64,000 bases of DNA from Aquipuribacter hungaricus (GTDB lineage: Bacteria; Actinomycetota; Actinomycetes; Actinomycetales; JBBAYJ01): NCBI RefSeq assembly GCF_042663885.1, contig NZ_JBHSXV010000001.1; one strand, 5' to 3'. Shown in pieces: positions 35,150 through 44,910 of this stretch. A program made the position numbers and the translations under genes. How positions within the stretch are numbered: the stretch's first letter is position 1; each line of letters starts with the position of its first letter. The notes under the pieces are model-generated. The model ran no database searches. It saw only the letters and a list, made by a program, of their open reading frames with translations, and had not been told where the DNA came from.

Positions 35150-35747
35150 GGACGGCCAGCAGCAGGCACACCACGGCGCCGGTCATCCGGACGGCGCGCA
35201 GCGGGAGCCGGGAGGCCAGCGTGGCCCCGAGGGTCGCCGCCAGGCCGGCCACGCACAGCAGCGCCGCCCACGAGCCGACGAACACCGACACGGGGTCGGC
35301 GCTGCGGGCGGCGAGCCCCGCGGTGAACAGCTGGCTGAGGTCGCCCCACTCCGCGACGAACAGCACGAGGAAGCTCGTCGTCGCCGCGCGGAGGAACGGG
35401 GTCCGGCGGTCGGCCGCGGCCGCCTCGGCCGCCTCCTCCTCGTCCATCCCCTCGCCCTGGCGCGCGTCCCGGTAGAGCACCACGGCGCCGACCAGGAACA
35501 GCACGGTCGCCGCGGCGGCGACCAGCGTCTCCGGCAGGCGCGAGAGCAGCCCGCCCGCGGCCACCGCGATGGCGCACTGCACGCCGAACGCCAGGCCGAC
35601 GCCGACCCACGCCGCGAGGGGGCGGAAGCGGGAGGACAGCACGAGCGTCGCCACGAAGGTCTTGTCCGGCAGCTCGAGGAGCAGCAGCGGGACGAAGGCG
35701 CTGAGCGCGACCGCGAGGTCGACCGCCGGCAGGGACAGGTCGGGCAC
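35109..35747 (-). CDS. GDT1/UPF0016 family cation exporter (probable Mn2+)
   Basis: A 212-residue membrane protein with six helices. It has the two family signature motifs, ELPDKTF in helix 1 and EWGDLSQL in helix 4 (family consensus E-x-G-D-[KR]-[ST]), separated by an acidic loop (MDEEEAAEAAAA). Bacterial members export Mn2+. GTG 35747 follows AAGGGG. The yybP-ykoY-like element upstream supports manganese as substrate. The second motif has Leu where Arg/Lys is common. Confidence 0.9.
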   Translation of the reverse strand: MPDLSLPAVDLAVALSAFVPLLLLELPDKTFVATLVLSSRFRPLAAWVGVGLAFGVQCAIAVAAGGLLSRLPETLVAAAATVLFLVGAVVLYRDARQGEGMDEEEAAEAAAADRRTPFLRAATTSFLVLFVAEWGDLSQLFTAGLAARSADPVSVFVGSWAALLCVAGLAATLGATLASRLPLRAVRMTGAVVCLLLAVLSGLQVAGVAVPF

Positions 35748-35825
35748 GAGGGCCCCTTCCGGGCGCAGGACCGGGGCGCGGGGGCCTCGGCACCGCGCCA
35801 CGTCGTGCCGGGCAGGGCCCGGCGT

Positions 35826-35955
35826 CGGATGACGGTGCCGAAGGTCTCGCCCACCTCGCTGCACGAGGCCCACCGACCGGGCTGCGGGGGCGTCTGCGAC
35901 GCGTCCTGCGGCCAGCATGTCGACCGGTGGCGTGAGGGCTACTCCCCTTCGCTGC
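35826..35955 (-). promoter_or_regulatory. yybP-ykoY-type manganese riboswitch
   Basis: On the minus strand the hallmark segments are present in order: AAGGGGAGTAGCCC (around 35950-35936), CGGTCGACATGCTGGCC (around 35925-35910), a GC-rich paired arm, and GGCGAGACCTTCGGCACC (around 35850-35833). This is the layout of the Mn2+-sensing element, typically found upstream of Mn exporters. The exporter begins about 80 nt downstream. Edges are approximate. Confidence 0.85.
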
Positions 35956-35970
35956 GGACCAGGGTACCCG

Positions 35971-37767
<1,797 letters not shown>

Positions 37768-37834
37768 CGGTCGAGGATCCCACCTGACGGCCCGGGGGCC
37801 CGCGCGGCCGGGTGCCGGGCGGTCGGCCACCGGG

Positions 37835-38623
37835 TCAGGGCGCGGGGACCGCGTAGACGACGACATTGTCCTCGTACGCGCCGGCCTGCCGGTCGAACTC
37901 GCCGCCGCAGGTGACCAGGCGCAGCACGGGCGCGGGGGCCGGGCCGTACACGCGCGCGGTGGGGAAGGCGTCCTTGTCGTAGCGCTCGACCCCGGTGACG
38001 ACGAACCGGGCGGTGGTGCCGTCGTCGAGGTCGACCTCGACCGCGTCGCCGGGGCCGAGCTCGGACAGCCGGGTGAAGACGGCGACGCCGTCGGCGGAGT
38101 CGACGTGGCCGGCGAGCACGGCGGGCCCGGTCCGTCCGGGGACGGCGCTGCCGGTGAGCCAGCCCGCCTCGTCCGGGTCTGCGGGGACCTCGACGGACCC
38201 GTCGGGCTGGATGCCCAGGCGGACGAGCGGCTCGTCGAGCCCGATGGCGGGCACGCGGAGCGCGGCCGGGGTCACCGCGGCGGCGACCGGGGCCGGGGCT
38301 GCCGGGGCTGCCGGGGCTGCCGGGGCTGCTGTCGACGCTGGGGGGACGGCGGGTGCAGGCGGTCCGTCCGGTCCAGCGCCGGCCGGCGGGGTGCTGTCCT
38401 GCGGTCCGGCCCGGGAGGGCACAGCCCTGTCGGCCGCCGTGACGACCGGGGGACGTGCAGCGCCGACGTCCGACTCCGGGCGCACGGCCTGGACGGCGAC
38501 CGTGGCCGCCACGACCGCGGCGGCGGCCACCGCGACCACGCCCACGACCGAACGCCGGGCCGGTCGCGCCGGCCCCGGGGGCGTCGACCCCGCCCGGTGG
38601 CGTCCGGGCGGGACCTCGGTCAC
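37835..38623 (-). CDS. Class F-type sortase
   Basis: A 262-residue membrane-anchored transpeptidase. A basic N-terminus and one signal-anchor helix (about 27-47) are followed by a low-complexity Ala/Pro linker (about 70-115) and the sortase fold. Catalytic His is in VLAGHVDSADG (about 172) and Cys in RLVTCGGEFD (about 237); the third residue, normally Arg, is not certain. The linker is built from 9-bp repeats. GTG 38623 overlaps the stop of the DUF4397 gene (GTGA). Confidence 0.88.
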   Translation of the reverse strand: MTEVPPGRHRAGSTPPGPARPARRSVVGVVAVAAAAVVAATVAVQAVRPESDVGAARPPVVTAADRAVPSRAGPQDSTPPAGAGPDGPPAPAVPPASTAAPAAPAAPAAPAPVAAAVTPAALRVPAIGLDEPLVRLGIQPDGSVEVPADPDEAGWLTGSAVPGRTGPAVLAGHVDSADGVAVFTRLSELGPGDAVEVDLDDGTTARFVVTGVERYDKDAFPTARVYGPAPAPVLRLVTCGGEFDRQAGAYEDNVVVYAVPAP

Positions 38624-39576
38624 CGTCCGGCGGGGCGCCGTCCCCGCAGCGCGGCGGCCGGGGCGACGCCGCGCCCGCGCAGGGCGGCCAGCGTGAGCAG
38701 CAGCAGGCCGAGCGCCGCGGTGGCGGCGAGGACCACGGCGGGGGCGGTCGAGGGGGCGGCGTCGTCGGCGAGGCCGCCGAAGCCGGTGGCGGCACCGCCG
38801 ACGGGGGCGGTGCCCATGCCGACGGCGTCGACGACGGGCTGCACGGCGAGGCTGCCGCCGCTGGAGTCGAGGACGAGCAGCGTGTAGACGGTGCCCGGGT
38901 CCAGGGTCAGGGCGGTGCTGCCGCTGGCCGAGGCGCCGCGGGCGCTGATGGTCCAGCTGCCCGCGGGGGCGGCGGCGTACGAGGTCGGCTGGCCGAGCGC
39001 CGCGCCCTGCGCGAGGACGGGGCCGCCCTCGGCCTGGACGTCGACGGTGGGGGCCGCGAGGGAGGCGGGGAGCAGGCGGACCTTGGCGGTGCCCTGGGCG
39101 GGCGGCGTGAGGTCGTCGACGAGCCGCTCGAGGCGGGGCGCGTCCTTGGTCCCGAGCCCGGCGACCGTGTACGCCGCGCCCGGCTCCAGGTCGATGGTGA
39201 GGCTGAGCAGGGCGGGCTCGCTGACCGGCGTGCCGGCCGGGCGCACGCTCACGGCGTAGGAGCCGGCGGGGACGGGCCCGTACTGGCCGACCGCGCCGTA
39301 GGCCGCGGTGGTCTCCAGCAGGGGCTTGTCCTCGGCCGGCGTCGTGCCGCCCTCGTCGGTGAACGGCGACAGCCGGATGTCCATGGCGCCCAGGTCGGGG
39401 ACCAGGTGCGCGGGCCGCAGCCATGCCGGCTCCGCCCCGCCCGACGCGGAGGCCGCGGGGGCCCCGACGAGCAGGGAGGCGAGCACCGCCAGCGCCAGCG
39501 CCAGGGCGGCCGGGCGGGCCGGGGCCCGTCGCGGGGAGGGGGTGGAGGGGCTGGTCGTCGTGCGCGTGCTGGTCAT
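38620..39576 (-). CDS. Secreted, membrane-anchored DUF4397 protein
   Basis: A 318-residue surface protein. A signal peptide (residues 1-45, ending ASA) is followed by two DUF4397 beta-domains (WLRPAHLVPDLGAMDIRLSP and AKVRLLPASLAAPTVDVQAE) and a C-terminal transmembrane helix (VVLAATAALGLLLLTLAAL) with a basic tail. Coupled translation with the sortase suggests they work together, but no clear LPXTG-like motif precedes the helix, so covalent attachment is unproven. Confidence 0.88.
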   Translation of the reverse strand: MTSTRTTTSPSTPSPRRAPARPAALALALAVLASLLVGAPAASASGGAEPAWLRPAHLVPDLGAMDIRLSPFTDEGGTTPAEDKPLLETTAAYGAVGQYGPVPAGSYAVSVRPAGTPVSEPALLSLTIDLEPGAAYTVAGLGTKDAPRLERLVDDLTPPAQGTAKVRLLPASLAAPTVDVQAEGGPVLAQGAALGQPTSYAAAPAGSWTISARGASASGSTALTLDPGTVYTLLVLDSSGGSLAVQPVVDAVGMGTAPVGGAATGFGGLADDAAPSTAPAVVLAATAALGLLLLTLAALRGRGVAPAAALRGRRPAGR

Positions 39577-39834
39577 GGTCGCTCCGGGCTCGGCGGGGGT
39601 CCTGACCGTGACTGTACGTCGCCGCCCGGGACGTGGCACGGTCCCGCAGACCCCGCACCCCGCCCCCCGGTGACGACGACCCACCCGGTGTGCTGCCCCC
39701 GTCACGGGCGGTGAGGAGAGGGCCGCTGGAGGAGCGGCGGCGGGGCCGGTCGCGTCCCTGCCCGCGGCCGTCGGACGACGGGCCCGCCCGTGGGGGACCA
39801 TCATCCGTCTGAGCCAGTCCTCGAAGGGGGTCCC

Positions 39835-40059
39835 ATGTCCACCGGTGCGGCCGCGCTGCTGCCCGCTCTGCTCACGCTGCTGGCGTTCGTCGGCGGGGTG
39901 GTCGTCGGCTACCTGTGGTGGGGGCGCCGCTGGGTGTCGGCGAGGCTGACCAAGGCCGAGGCGCTGTCGCTGCTCGAGGGCCACCTCGAGGAGGACCTGC
40001 GCGCGCGGGACGCCGAGATCGCCCGGCTGCGCCAGGAGCTGCGCGGCGGGGAGGTCTGA
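39835..40059 (+). CDS. Small membrane protein with coiled-coil tail
   Basis: A 74-residue protein with one transmembrane helix (LLPALLTLLAFVGGVVVGYLWW) and a charged heptad-like C-terminus (SLLEGHLEEDLRARDAEIARLRQEL). ATG 39835 follows GAAGGGGG. It is 2 nt upstream of the OmpA-like gene, so the two probably form a transcription unit. Unknown family. Confidence 0.65.
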   Translation: MSTGAAALLPALLTLLAFVGGVVVGYLWWGRRWVSARLTKAEALSLLEGHLEEDLRARDAEIARLRQELRGGEV

Positions 40060-40061
40060 CG

Positions 40062-40763
40062 GTGCCCGCGGACGGCGGGGGCGCGCGGTACCACGAGCCC
40101 CGGGACCGGTCGCCTGTCCCCGCGGTCCTCGTGGGGGCGCTCGTCGTCGTCACGCTCGTGTCCGCGCAGGTGTCGGTCGCCGGCGGGGGCGGGACCGCCG
40201 GCACCGTCGCGGCCGGCCAGGAACAGGCAGAGACGCAGCAGACCGGCCAGGCGCAGCCGGACCAGGGACAGCCGGCCCCCGACCAGACGGGCCTGGAGCA
40301 GACGGACCAGGCCGAACCGACCCAGGAGGAGACGGGCGAGGCCGGGCCGAGCGGGGAGCAGACGGGTCCCGCCTCGCCCGGTGCCACGGACGACGCCACG
40401 GACGAGGCCACCGACGCGGCCACCGAGGACACCACCGGCCTGCCCCGGCCGGTCGAGGTGACCTTCGAGGTCGGCTCCGACGAGCCCGCGGGCGACGCGG
40501 AGGCCCTGCTGCGCCCGTTGGTGGAGGCCCTGCTGGACGACCCCTCGGCGCGCGTGCGCGTCGTCGGCCACGCCTCGCCGAGCAACGACCCGGTGCTGGA
40601 GGAGCAGCTGTCGCTCCGGCGGGCGGAGACCGTGCTCGACGTGCTCGCCGACGAGGGCCTGCCGGCCGGCCGCGCGGACGTCGTCGCGGCCGGCTCGACC
40701 CAGGCGGGCCGGTCGGTCTCGGGGACCGACCGGCGCGTCACCGTGGAGGTCGTCCCGGGCTGA
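40062..40763 (+). CDS. Membrane-anchored OmpA-family protein
   Basis: A 233-residue protein with one signal-anchor helix (about 18-38), a long Gln/Glu/Thr-rich linker (about 45-125) and a C-terminal OmpA/MotB domain (VEVTFEVGSDEPAGDAEALL, VRVVGHASPSNDPVLEEQLS, RRAETVLDVLADEGLPA, GTDRRVTVEVV). Such domains bind peptidoglycan. In this presumed single-membrane organism it would tether the membrane to the wall. GTG 40062 start. Confidence 0.83.
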   Translation: MPADGGGARYHEPRDRSPVPAVLVGALVVVTLVSAQVSVAGGGGTAGTVAAGQEQAETQQTGQAQPDQGQPAPDQTGLEQTDQAEPTQEETGEAGPSGEQTGPASPGATDDATDEATDAATEDTTGLPRPVEVTFEVGSDEPAGDAEALLRPLVEALLDDPSARVRVVGHASPSNDPVLEEQLSLRRAETVLDVLADEGLPAGRADVVAAGSTQAGRSVSGTDRRVTVEVVPG

Positions 40764-40776
40764 GCCCGGGGGCGGG

Positions 40777-41874
40777 TCAGCGGCCGAGCAGCTCCGCCGA
40801 GGGGACGGCGGTGGCCGGGTCGCCGTCGACCGCGAGGGCGAGCTCGGGCACCAGCTGCTCGAGCGCCTCGGGGATGCTCAGCGGGCTGGAGAACGACAGC
40901 GCCCCGCTCAGCTCGGCGTCGGTGAGGACCTCGCGGCCCTCCTGGGCGGCCCGCAGCGTGGTGCGGGTCGGCAGCGCGGCGATGTTGCCGGCCTCGGCCT
41001 CGGAGCCGACGATCCAGACGAGCACGTCGGTGTCGAGCGTGGTGATCTGCTCGGGCGAGACGTTGAAGAAGAACGCGTCGCCGGCGAGCTCGTCGAACTC
41101 CGCGGGGGTCTCGAAGCCGAGGTCGCCCAGCAGGCGCGCGCGGGTGTCGGCCGAGGCGTAGCCGCCCGGCTGCCCGTCGAAGAGGAAGGCCGCCGCGGCG
41201 GTCCTGCCCTCGAACTCGGGGTGCTCCTCGCGGGCGGCAGCGATGAGCTCCTCGGTGTCGGCGACGACCTGCTCGGCCTCCGCCGTGCGGCCGAGCGCCT
41301 GGCCGGTGACCAGGGTCTTCTCCTGCCACGGCATGCCGTAGTCGGGGAAGTCGGCGGACTGGGCGACGGTCGGGGCGATCTGCGACAGCAGCTCGTAGTC
41401 CGAGGCGGTCATGCCGCTGGACAGCCCGACGATGAGGTCGGGCTCCAGGGCGGCGACGGCCTCGAAGTCCAGCTCGGCGCTGCTGAGCAGGGTGGGCTCG
41501 GCGTCGCCCAGCTCGTCGGTCGCCCAGGGCCACACACCCAGGGGCTGGTCGCCGTACCAGTCGCGGATGCCGACCGGGGTGACGCCGAGGGCGAGCAGGG
41601 TGTCCTGGTCGGTGAAGCCGACGGAGACGACCCGCTCGGGCTCCGCCTCGATCGTCGTCGTGCCGTGGACGTGCTCGATCTCGACGGGGAACCCCGCGGC
41701 GTCGGCACCTGCGCTGCTGTCGGGGCTGCTCGCGCCGGTGGCCGTGCCGGCCGCGGCGGTGTCCGGTGCGTCGGGGGTGTCGGCCCCCTCGGACCCGCAG
41801 GCGGCGAGGCCGACGGCCAGGGCGGTGACGGCGAGCAGGGCGGTGCGGGTGCTCGCGGTGCGCGTGCTTCTCAT
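40777..41874 (-). CDS. Iron-siderophore substrate-binding lipoprotein
   Basis: A 365-residue periplasmic-binding-protein of the FepB/FecB type. The signal peptide ends in the lipobox LAAC (Cys 26), followed by a Ser/Thr/Ala linker and the bilobal domain (ERVVSVGFTDQDTLLALGV, LDFEAVAALEPDLIVGLSSG). It probably supplies the permease-ATPase operon 9 kb away, which has no binding protein of its own. A matching iron box lies upstream. AGGACG precedes ATG 41874. Confidence 0.93.
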   Translation of the reverse strand: MRSTRTASTRTALLAVTALAVGLAACGSEGADTPDAPDTAAAGTATGASSPDSSAGADAAGFPVEIEHVHGTTTIEAEPERVVSVGFTDQDTLLALGVTPVGIRDWYGDQPLGVWPWATDELGDAEPTLLSSAELDFEAVAALEPDLIVGLSSGMTASDYELLSQIAPTVAQSADFPDYGMPWQEKTLVTGQALGRTAEAEQVVADTEELIAAAREEHPEFEGRTAAAAFLFDGQPGGYASADTRARLLGDLGFETPAEFDELAGDAFFFNVSPEQITTLDTDVLVWIVGSEAEAGNIAALPTRTTLRAAQEGREVLTDAELSGALSFSSPLSIPEALEQLVPELALAVDGDPATAVPSAELLGR

Positions 41875-41933
41875 GACGTCCTCAGGGGTCGGGCCCGGAC
41901 AGGCCGATTGCGGGGCGGGGAGCTGCCCTTAAC

Positions 41934-41953
41934 GAGTGAGGGCAACCTAACCA
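41934..41953 (-). promoter_or_regulatory. Iron box upstream of the siderophore-binding lipoprotein
   Basis: On the minus strand the region reads GTTAGGTTGCCCTCACT, the same half-site and spacing as the box at 29684 (TTAGGTTAGCCTCACC). Position about 60 nt before the start codon fits DtxR-type repression of this gene. Confidence 0.75.
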
Positions 41954-42048
41954 CACCGCGAGGGCATGCCGAGGCCCCCCCTCGGTGACGAGGGTCGGCA
42001 GGGGGGGGGCGACGTGCGCGGCCGGTGGTACCGGCCGCCCAGGACGCC

Positions 42049-42345
42049 TCAGTCCGGGGGCTCGACCCCACCCTCGGGGCGCGCGAGGTCGTCCGCGGTC
42101 AGCTGCGACGGGTCGTCGAGGCTGCCCGCCGGTGCCCCGCCCGTGACCACCTGGTCGCCGCCGGTCAGCCGGGCGCCGGGGTCGGTCTGCTCGCCCGCCA
42201 CCTCGGCGGCGGGCAGGTCGCCGGCCTTGTCCGGGTCGGCCTCCGGCGGGTAGCCGGGCGTCGGACCGACGTCTGCGCTGCGGCCGCCTCCGGCCGGGAG
42301 GCTGGCGTCCTGGTGGTCGGGGCCGTCGTGGGTGGAGGCTGTCAT
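42049..42345 (-). CDS. Small acidic disordered hypothetical protein
   Basis: A 98-residue protein rich in Asp, Gly and Pro, without hydrophobic segments (THDGPDHQDASLPAGGG, ADDLARPEGGVEPPD). Composition resembles disordered stress-associated proteins of actinobacteria. I do not recognise a family. GGGAAC lies 9 nt upstream of ATG 42345, with GTTA 15 nt before that, so it may be a leaderless SigB-type gene. There is no ribosome binding site, which agrees. Confidence 0.6.
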   Translation of the reverse strand: MTASTHDGPDHQDASLPAGGGRSADVGPTPGYPPEADPDKAGDLPAAEVAGEQTDPGARLTGGDQVVTGGAPAGSLDDPSQLTADDLARPEGGVEPPD

Positions 42346-42529
42346 CCGTCGCGGGTTCCCAGGGGCGTCCGGTCCTAACCACTTCGCGCGTGTCTGTCGG
42401 GGGGACGTCCGGACGGGTCGACATGCTCCGGTCCCCGGGGTAGACATGTCCGGTGGTGAGGCCCCCTGGGCCTGCCTACGGGCGCTCAAGCAGACGGCGC
42501 TCTCCTCCAGCGGATGCAAGGGCTGGACC

Positions 42530-43771
42530 ATGACACTGACCCTTCTCATCGGGCCGGCGGACCTGCGCGCGCGCAGCGTCGCGGCCCACACCCTCATCGA
42601 CGCGGGCGCGCTCCGTGACAGGCTCCGGAGCGCCGGGGTCGACGTGCAGCTGGTCTGCGCCTTCGACCCGTCCATCCTCTCCCCTGACCCCTCGGGCCTG
42701 GCCTTCCCCGTCCCGGACGTCGTCCTCGACGGTCCCGTGCGACCCTCCGACGCCCGCGCCGACGGCATCTCGTCCGCCGGGCAGCTGTCCAAGGAGCTGG
42801 CCCGGGTCGCCACCCGGGGCACCGTCCACGCGGTCGGCTGGCGTGCGACGGCCGTGGCCGTCACCGCGCGCAGCATCACCGGCGTCCCGGTCGTCGGGCA
42901 CGCCGACCAGCTCCCCTCCGTGCCGGGCGACGACCGGGCGGACGGCAGCGTCATGGCCCGGCTCGGCTGGGCCAGCCTCGCGGCCGCCGACCACGTCGTC
43001 GTGGAGTCGGCGTGGGCGCGGTCGGTGGCTGCCCGCCGCGGCGTGCCGCTGCCCCTGACGACCGTGGTCGCCCCCGCGCTGGCCACGGTCCCCACGGGCA
43101 CCGAGGTCACCCGGCGGCACAGCGACGACCCCGCGCTCGTCCTGTCCGTCGGGGACCCTGCGGACGTCGGCGCGCTCCGGCCGGTCGCCGAGGCCGTGCT
43201 CCACCACCCGGGCTCCCGCCTGCTCGTGGCCCGGGGCACCGGCCTGGACGAGCGGTGCGCGGCCCAGGTCAAGGAGCGGCTGCGGGAGCTGCCCGTCGTG
43301 CGGCGGCTCGGCAGCCGCTGCAAGGTCGCAGGTGCCCCGGCGGCGACCCTCTGCCGCGACGCGGACCTCGTCGTCGACGTGTCCGCCCGCCCCGGCCGGG
43401 GCCTCGGCGTGCTGTCCGCCATGTTCGACGCGCGCGCCGTCGTGGCCTCGTCCGTGGGCGGGGTCGACGAGCTCGTCGTGGAGGGGGTGACGGGGCTGCT
43501 CGTCGAGCCCCGCGACCGGATCCACACCCGTGACGCGGTCGGCGACCTGCTCCTGGACCCCTTCCGGCTCGAGGCCTACGGGCTCGCCGGCAGGGAGCGG
43601 GCAGAGGCGGTCTACGACCCGGAGCTCCTCGCCCAGCAGCTCCTGACCGTGCACCGTACGGTTCTGGGCGGCGCGCCCGCCGTCGTCGACCTCACCGACG
43701 GGGCGGACCGTGCCGGCCAGGCACAGGTCACGCACCTCCGGTCCCGGGTGCGGTCAGCGGTCAGCGCGTGA
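42530..43771 (+). CDS. GT-B fold glycosyltransferase (GT4-like)
   Basis: A 413-residue protein with the two-domain layout of GT4 enzymes. The N-terminal Rossmann part has VPVVGHADQLPS and ADHVVVESAWARSVAARRG; the C-terminal nucleotide-sugar domain has LVLSVGDPADVGALRPVAEA, DLVVDVSARPGRGLGVLSAM and VGGVDELVVEGVTGLLVEPRD. The latter segments correspond to the E-x7-E donor-binding region, though the first acid is not obvious. Donor and acceptor are unknown. It is coupled to the sigma-factor gene by a GTGA overlap. Confidence 0.82.
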   Translation: MTLTLLIGPADLRARSVAAHTLIDAGALRDRLRSAGVDVQLVCAFDPSILSPDPSGLAFPVPDVVLDGPVRPSDARADGISSAGQLSKELARVATRGTVHAVGWRATAVAVTARSITGVPVVGHADQLPSVPGDDRADGSVMARLGWASLAAADHVVVESAWARSVAARRGVPLPLTTVVAPALATVPTGTEVTRRHSDDPALVLSVGDPADVGALRPVAEAVLHHPGSRLLVARGTGLDERCAAQVKERLRELPVVRRLGSRCKVAGAPAATLCRDADLVVDVSARPGRGLGVLSAMFDARAVVASSVGGVDELVVEGVTGLLVEPRDRIHTRDAVGDLLLDPFRLEAYGLAGRERAEAVYDPELLAQQLLTVHRTVLGGAPAVVDLTDGADRAGQAQVTHLRSRVRSAVSA

Positions 43772-44868
43772 GCCGCCAGCGCACGACAGACCCCGGCACC
43801 CGGAGCGTGCCGCCCGTGCAGGTGCACGTGGTCGACCTCAGGACCAGCGACGACGGGAGCCACGTGGACGGCACTGCGGACGCAGGAGCACGCGAGGTGC
43901 TGCTCGACGGGCTCGACGGTCAGGCCTCGGCAGGGCTGGACGGGACCGGCGTGCTCGACCGGGCTGCCGCGCTGGACGGTGCAGGCGGGCTCGACGGCGC
44001 CGACCCCGTCGGCGCGGTCGACGGTCCCGGCGACGGGCCGGCCCCCGACGCTGCCGTCGCGGAGGACCCGTCCGCCGCCCCCGCCCCGGTCCGGCGACGG
44101 GACCAGCTGGCCGAGCAGACCTCGGTCCTGCTCACCAGGATCCACTCCGGCGAGGTCGACGACACCGAGCGCCAGCGCCTCGTCGACGAGATCGTCCTGC
44201 TCAACCTGCCCGTGGCCCGGTCGCTGGCCATGCGCTACCGCGAGCGCGGCGTCCCGCTCGAGGACCTCATGCAGGTCGCGGCGCTCGGCCTGGTCAAGGC
44301 CGCGCACGGGTTCGACGCCGAGCGGGGCAAGGACTTCATGGCCTACGCCGCCCCGACCATCACCGGGGAGATCAAGCGCCACTTCCGCGACACCGGCTGG
44401 GCCGTGCGCCCTCCCCGGCGGCTGCAGGAGCTGCGCACCCGGGTCGCCACCATGAGCCAGTCGCTGTCGCAGGACAGCGGCCGTTCCCCGACGGTCAAGG
44501 AGCTCGCCAAGGCGCTGGAGGTCTCGGAGGAGGACGTCGTCGAGGCCATGGTGTCGAGCAACGGCTACGCCACGAGCTCCCTCGACGCGCCGCCGGACGG
44601 CGAGAGCGGCTCGTGGGCGGACACGGTCGCGGACCCGGACACCACGCTCGCCCTCACCCCGGACCGGCTCGCGCTGCAGCAGACGCTCGCCAAGCTGCCG
44701 GAGCGCGAGCGGCGGATCCTCGCCCTCCGCTTCTTCGCGGACAAGACCCAGTCGGAGATCGGCGCGGAGATCGGCGTCACGCAGATGCAGGTGTCGCGCC
44801 TGCTGAGCCGCGCGCTCATGCGGCTGCGGGAGCAGCTGGAGGAGGAGCCGGGCTCGGGCAGGCCCTGA
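43768..44868 (+). CDS. SigB/SigF-type RNA polymerase sigma factor
   Basis: A 366-residue stress-type sigma factor. After an unusually long acidic N-terminal extension (about 110 residues with recurring LDG) come region 2 (LVDEIVLLNLPVARSLAMRY, LEDLMQVAALGLVKAAHGFD, FMAYAAPTITGEIKRHFRDT), region 3 and region 4 (LPERERRILALRFFADKTQS, IGVTQMQVSRLLSRALMRLR). Such factors read GTTT/GGGTA promoters, and matching sites occur in this window. No anti-sigma gene is adjacent. GTG 43768 overlaps the previous stop. Confidence 0.92.
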   Translation: MSRQRTTDPGTRSVPPVQVHVVDLRTSDDGSHVDGTADAGAREVLLDGLDGQASAGLDGTGVLDRAAALDGAGGLDGADPVGAVDGPGDGPAPDAAVAEDPSAAPAPVRRRDQLAEQTSVLLTRIHSGEVDDTERQRLVDEIVLLNLPVARSLAMRYRERGVPLEDLMQVAALGLVKAAHGFDAERGKDFMAYAAPTITGEIKRHFRDTGWAVRPPRRLQELRTRVATMSQSLSQDSGRSPTVKELAKALEVSEEDVVEAMVSSNGYATSSLDAPPDGESGSWADTVADPDTTLALTPDRLALQQTLAKLPERERRILALRFFADKTQSEIGAEIGVTQMQVSRLLSRALMRLREQLEEEPGSGRP

Positions 44869-44875
44869 GCCCCCC

Positions 44876-44900
44876 GTTTCGCGGCGGGGGCGACGGGTAC
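44876..44900 (+). promoter_or_regulatory. SigB-type promoter of the cytochrome P450 gene
   Basis: GTTT (44876-44879) and GGGTAC (44895-44900) are separated by 15 nt, a textbook match to actinobacterial SigB/F promoters, and lie immediately downstream of a gene for such a factor. The ATG begins 11 nt after the -10, so the transcript would be leaderless or nearly so. Confidence 0.75.
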
Positions 44901-44910
44901 CCCCTGCCCC

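Noticed and set aside
35959..35968. GGGTACCC upstream of the Mn riboswitch as a SigB-type promoter
   Set aside because: Palindromic, so strand is ambiguous, and no GTTT-like -35 lies at the right distance; it may be coincidence.
41882..42424. Minus-strand frame overlapping the iron box and the small acidic gene
   Set aside because: Basic, repetitive composition and conflict with the regulatory region and the better-supported 98-residue gene.
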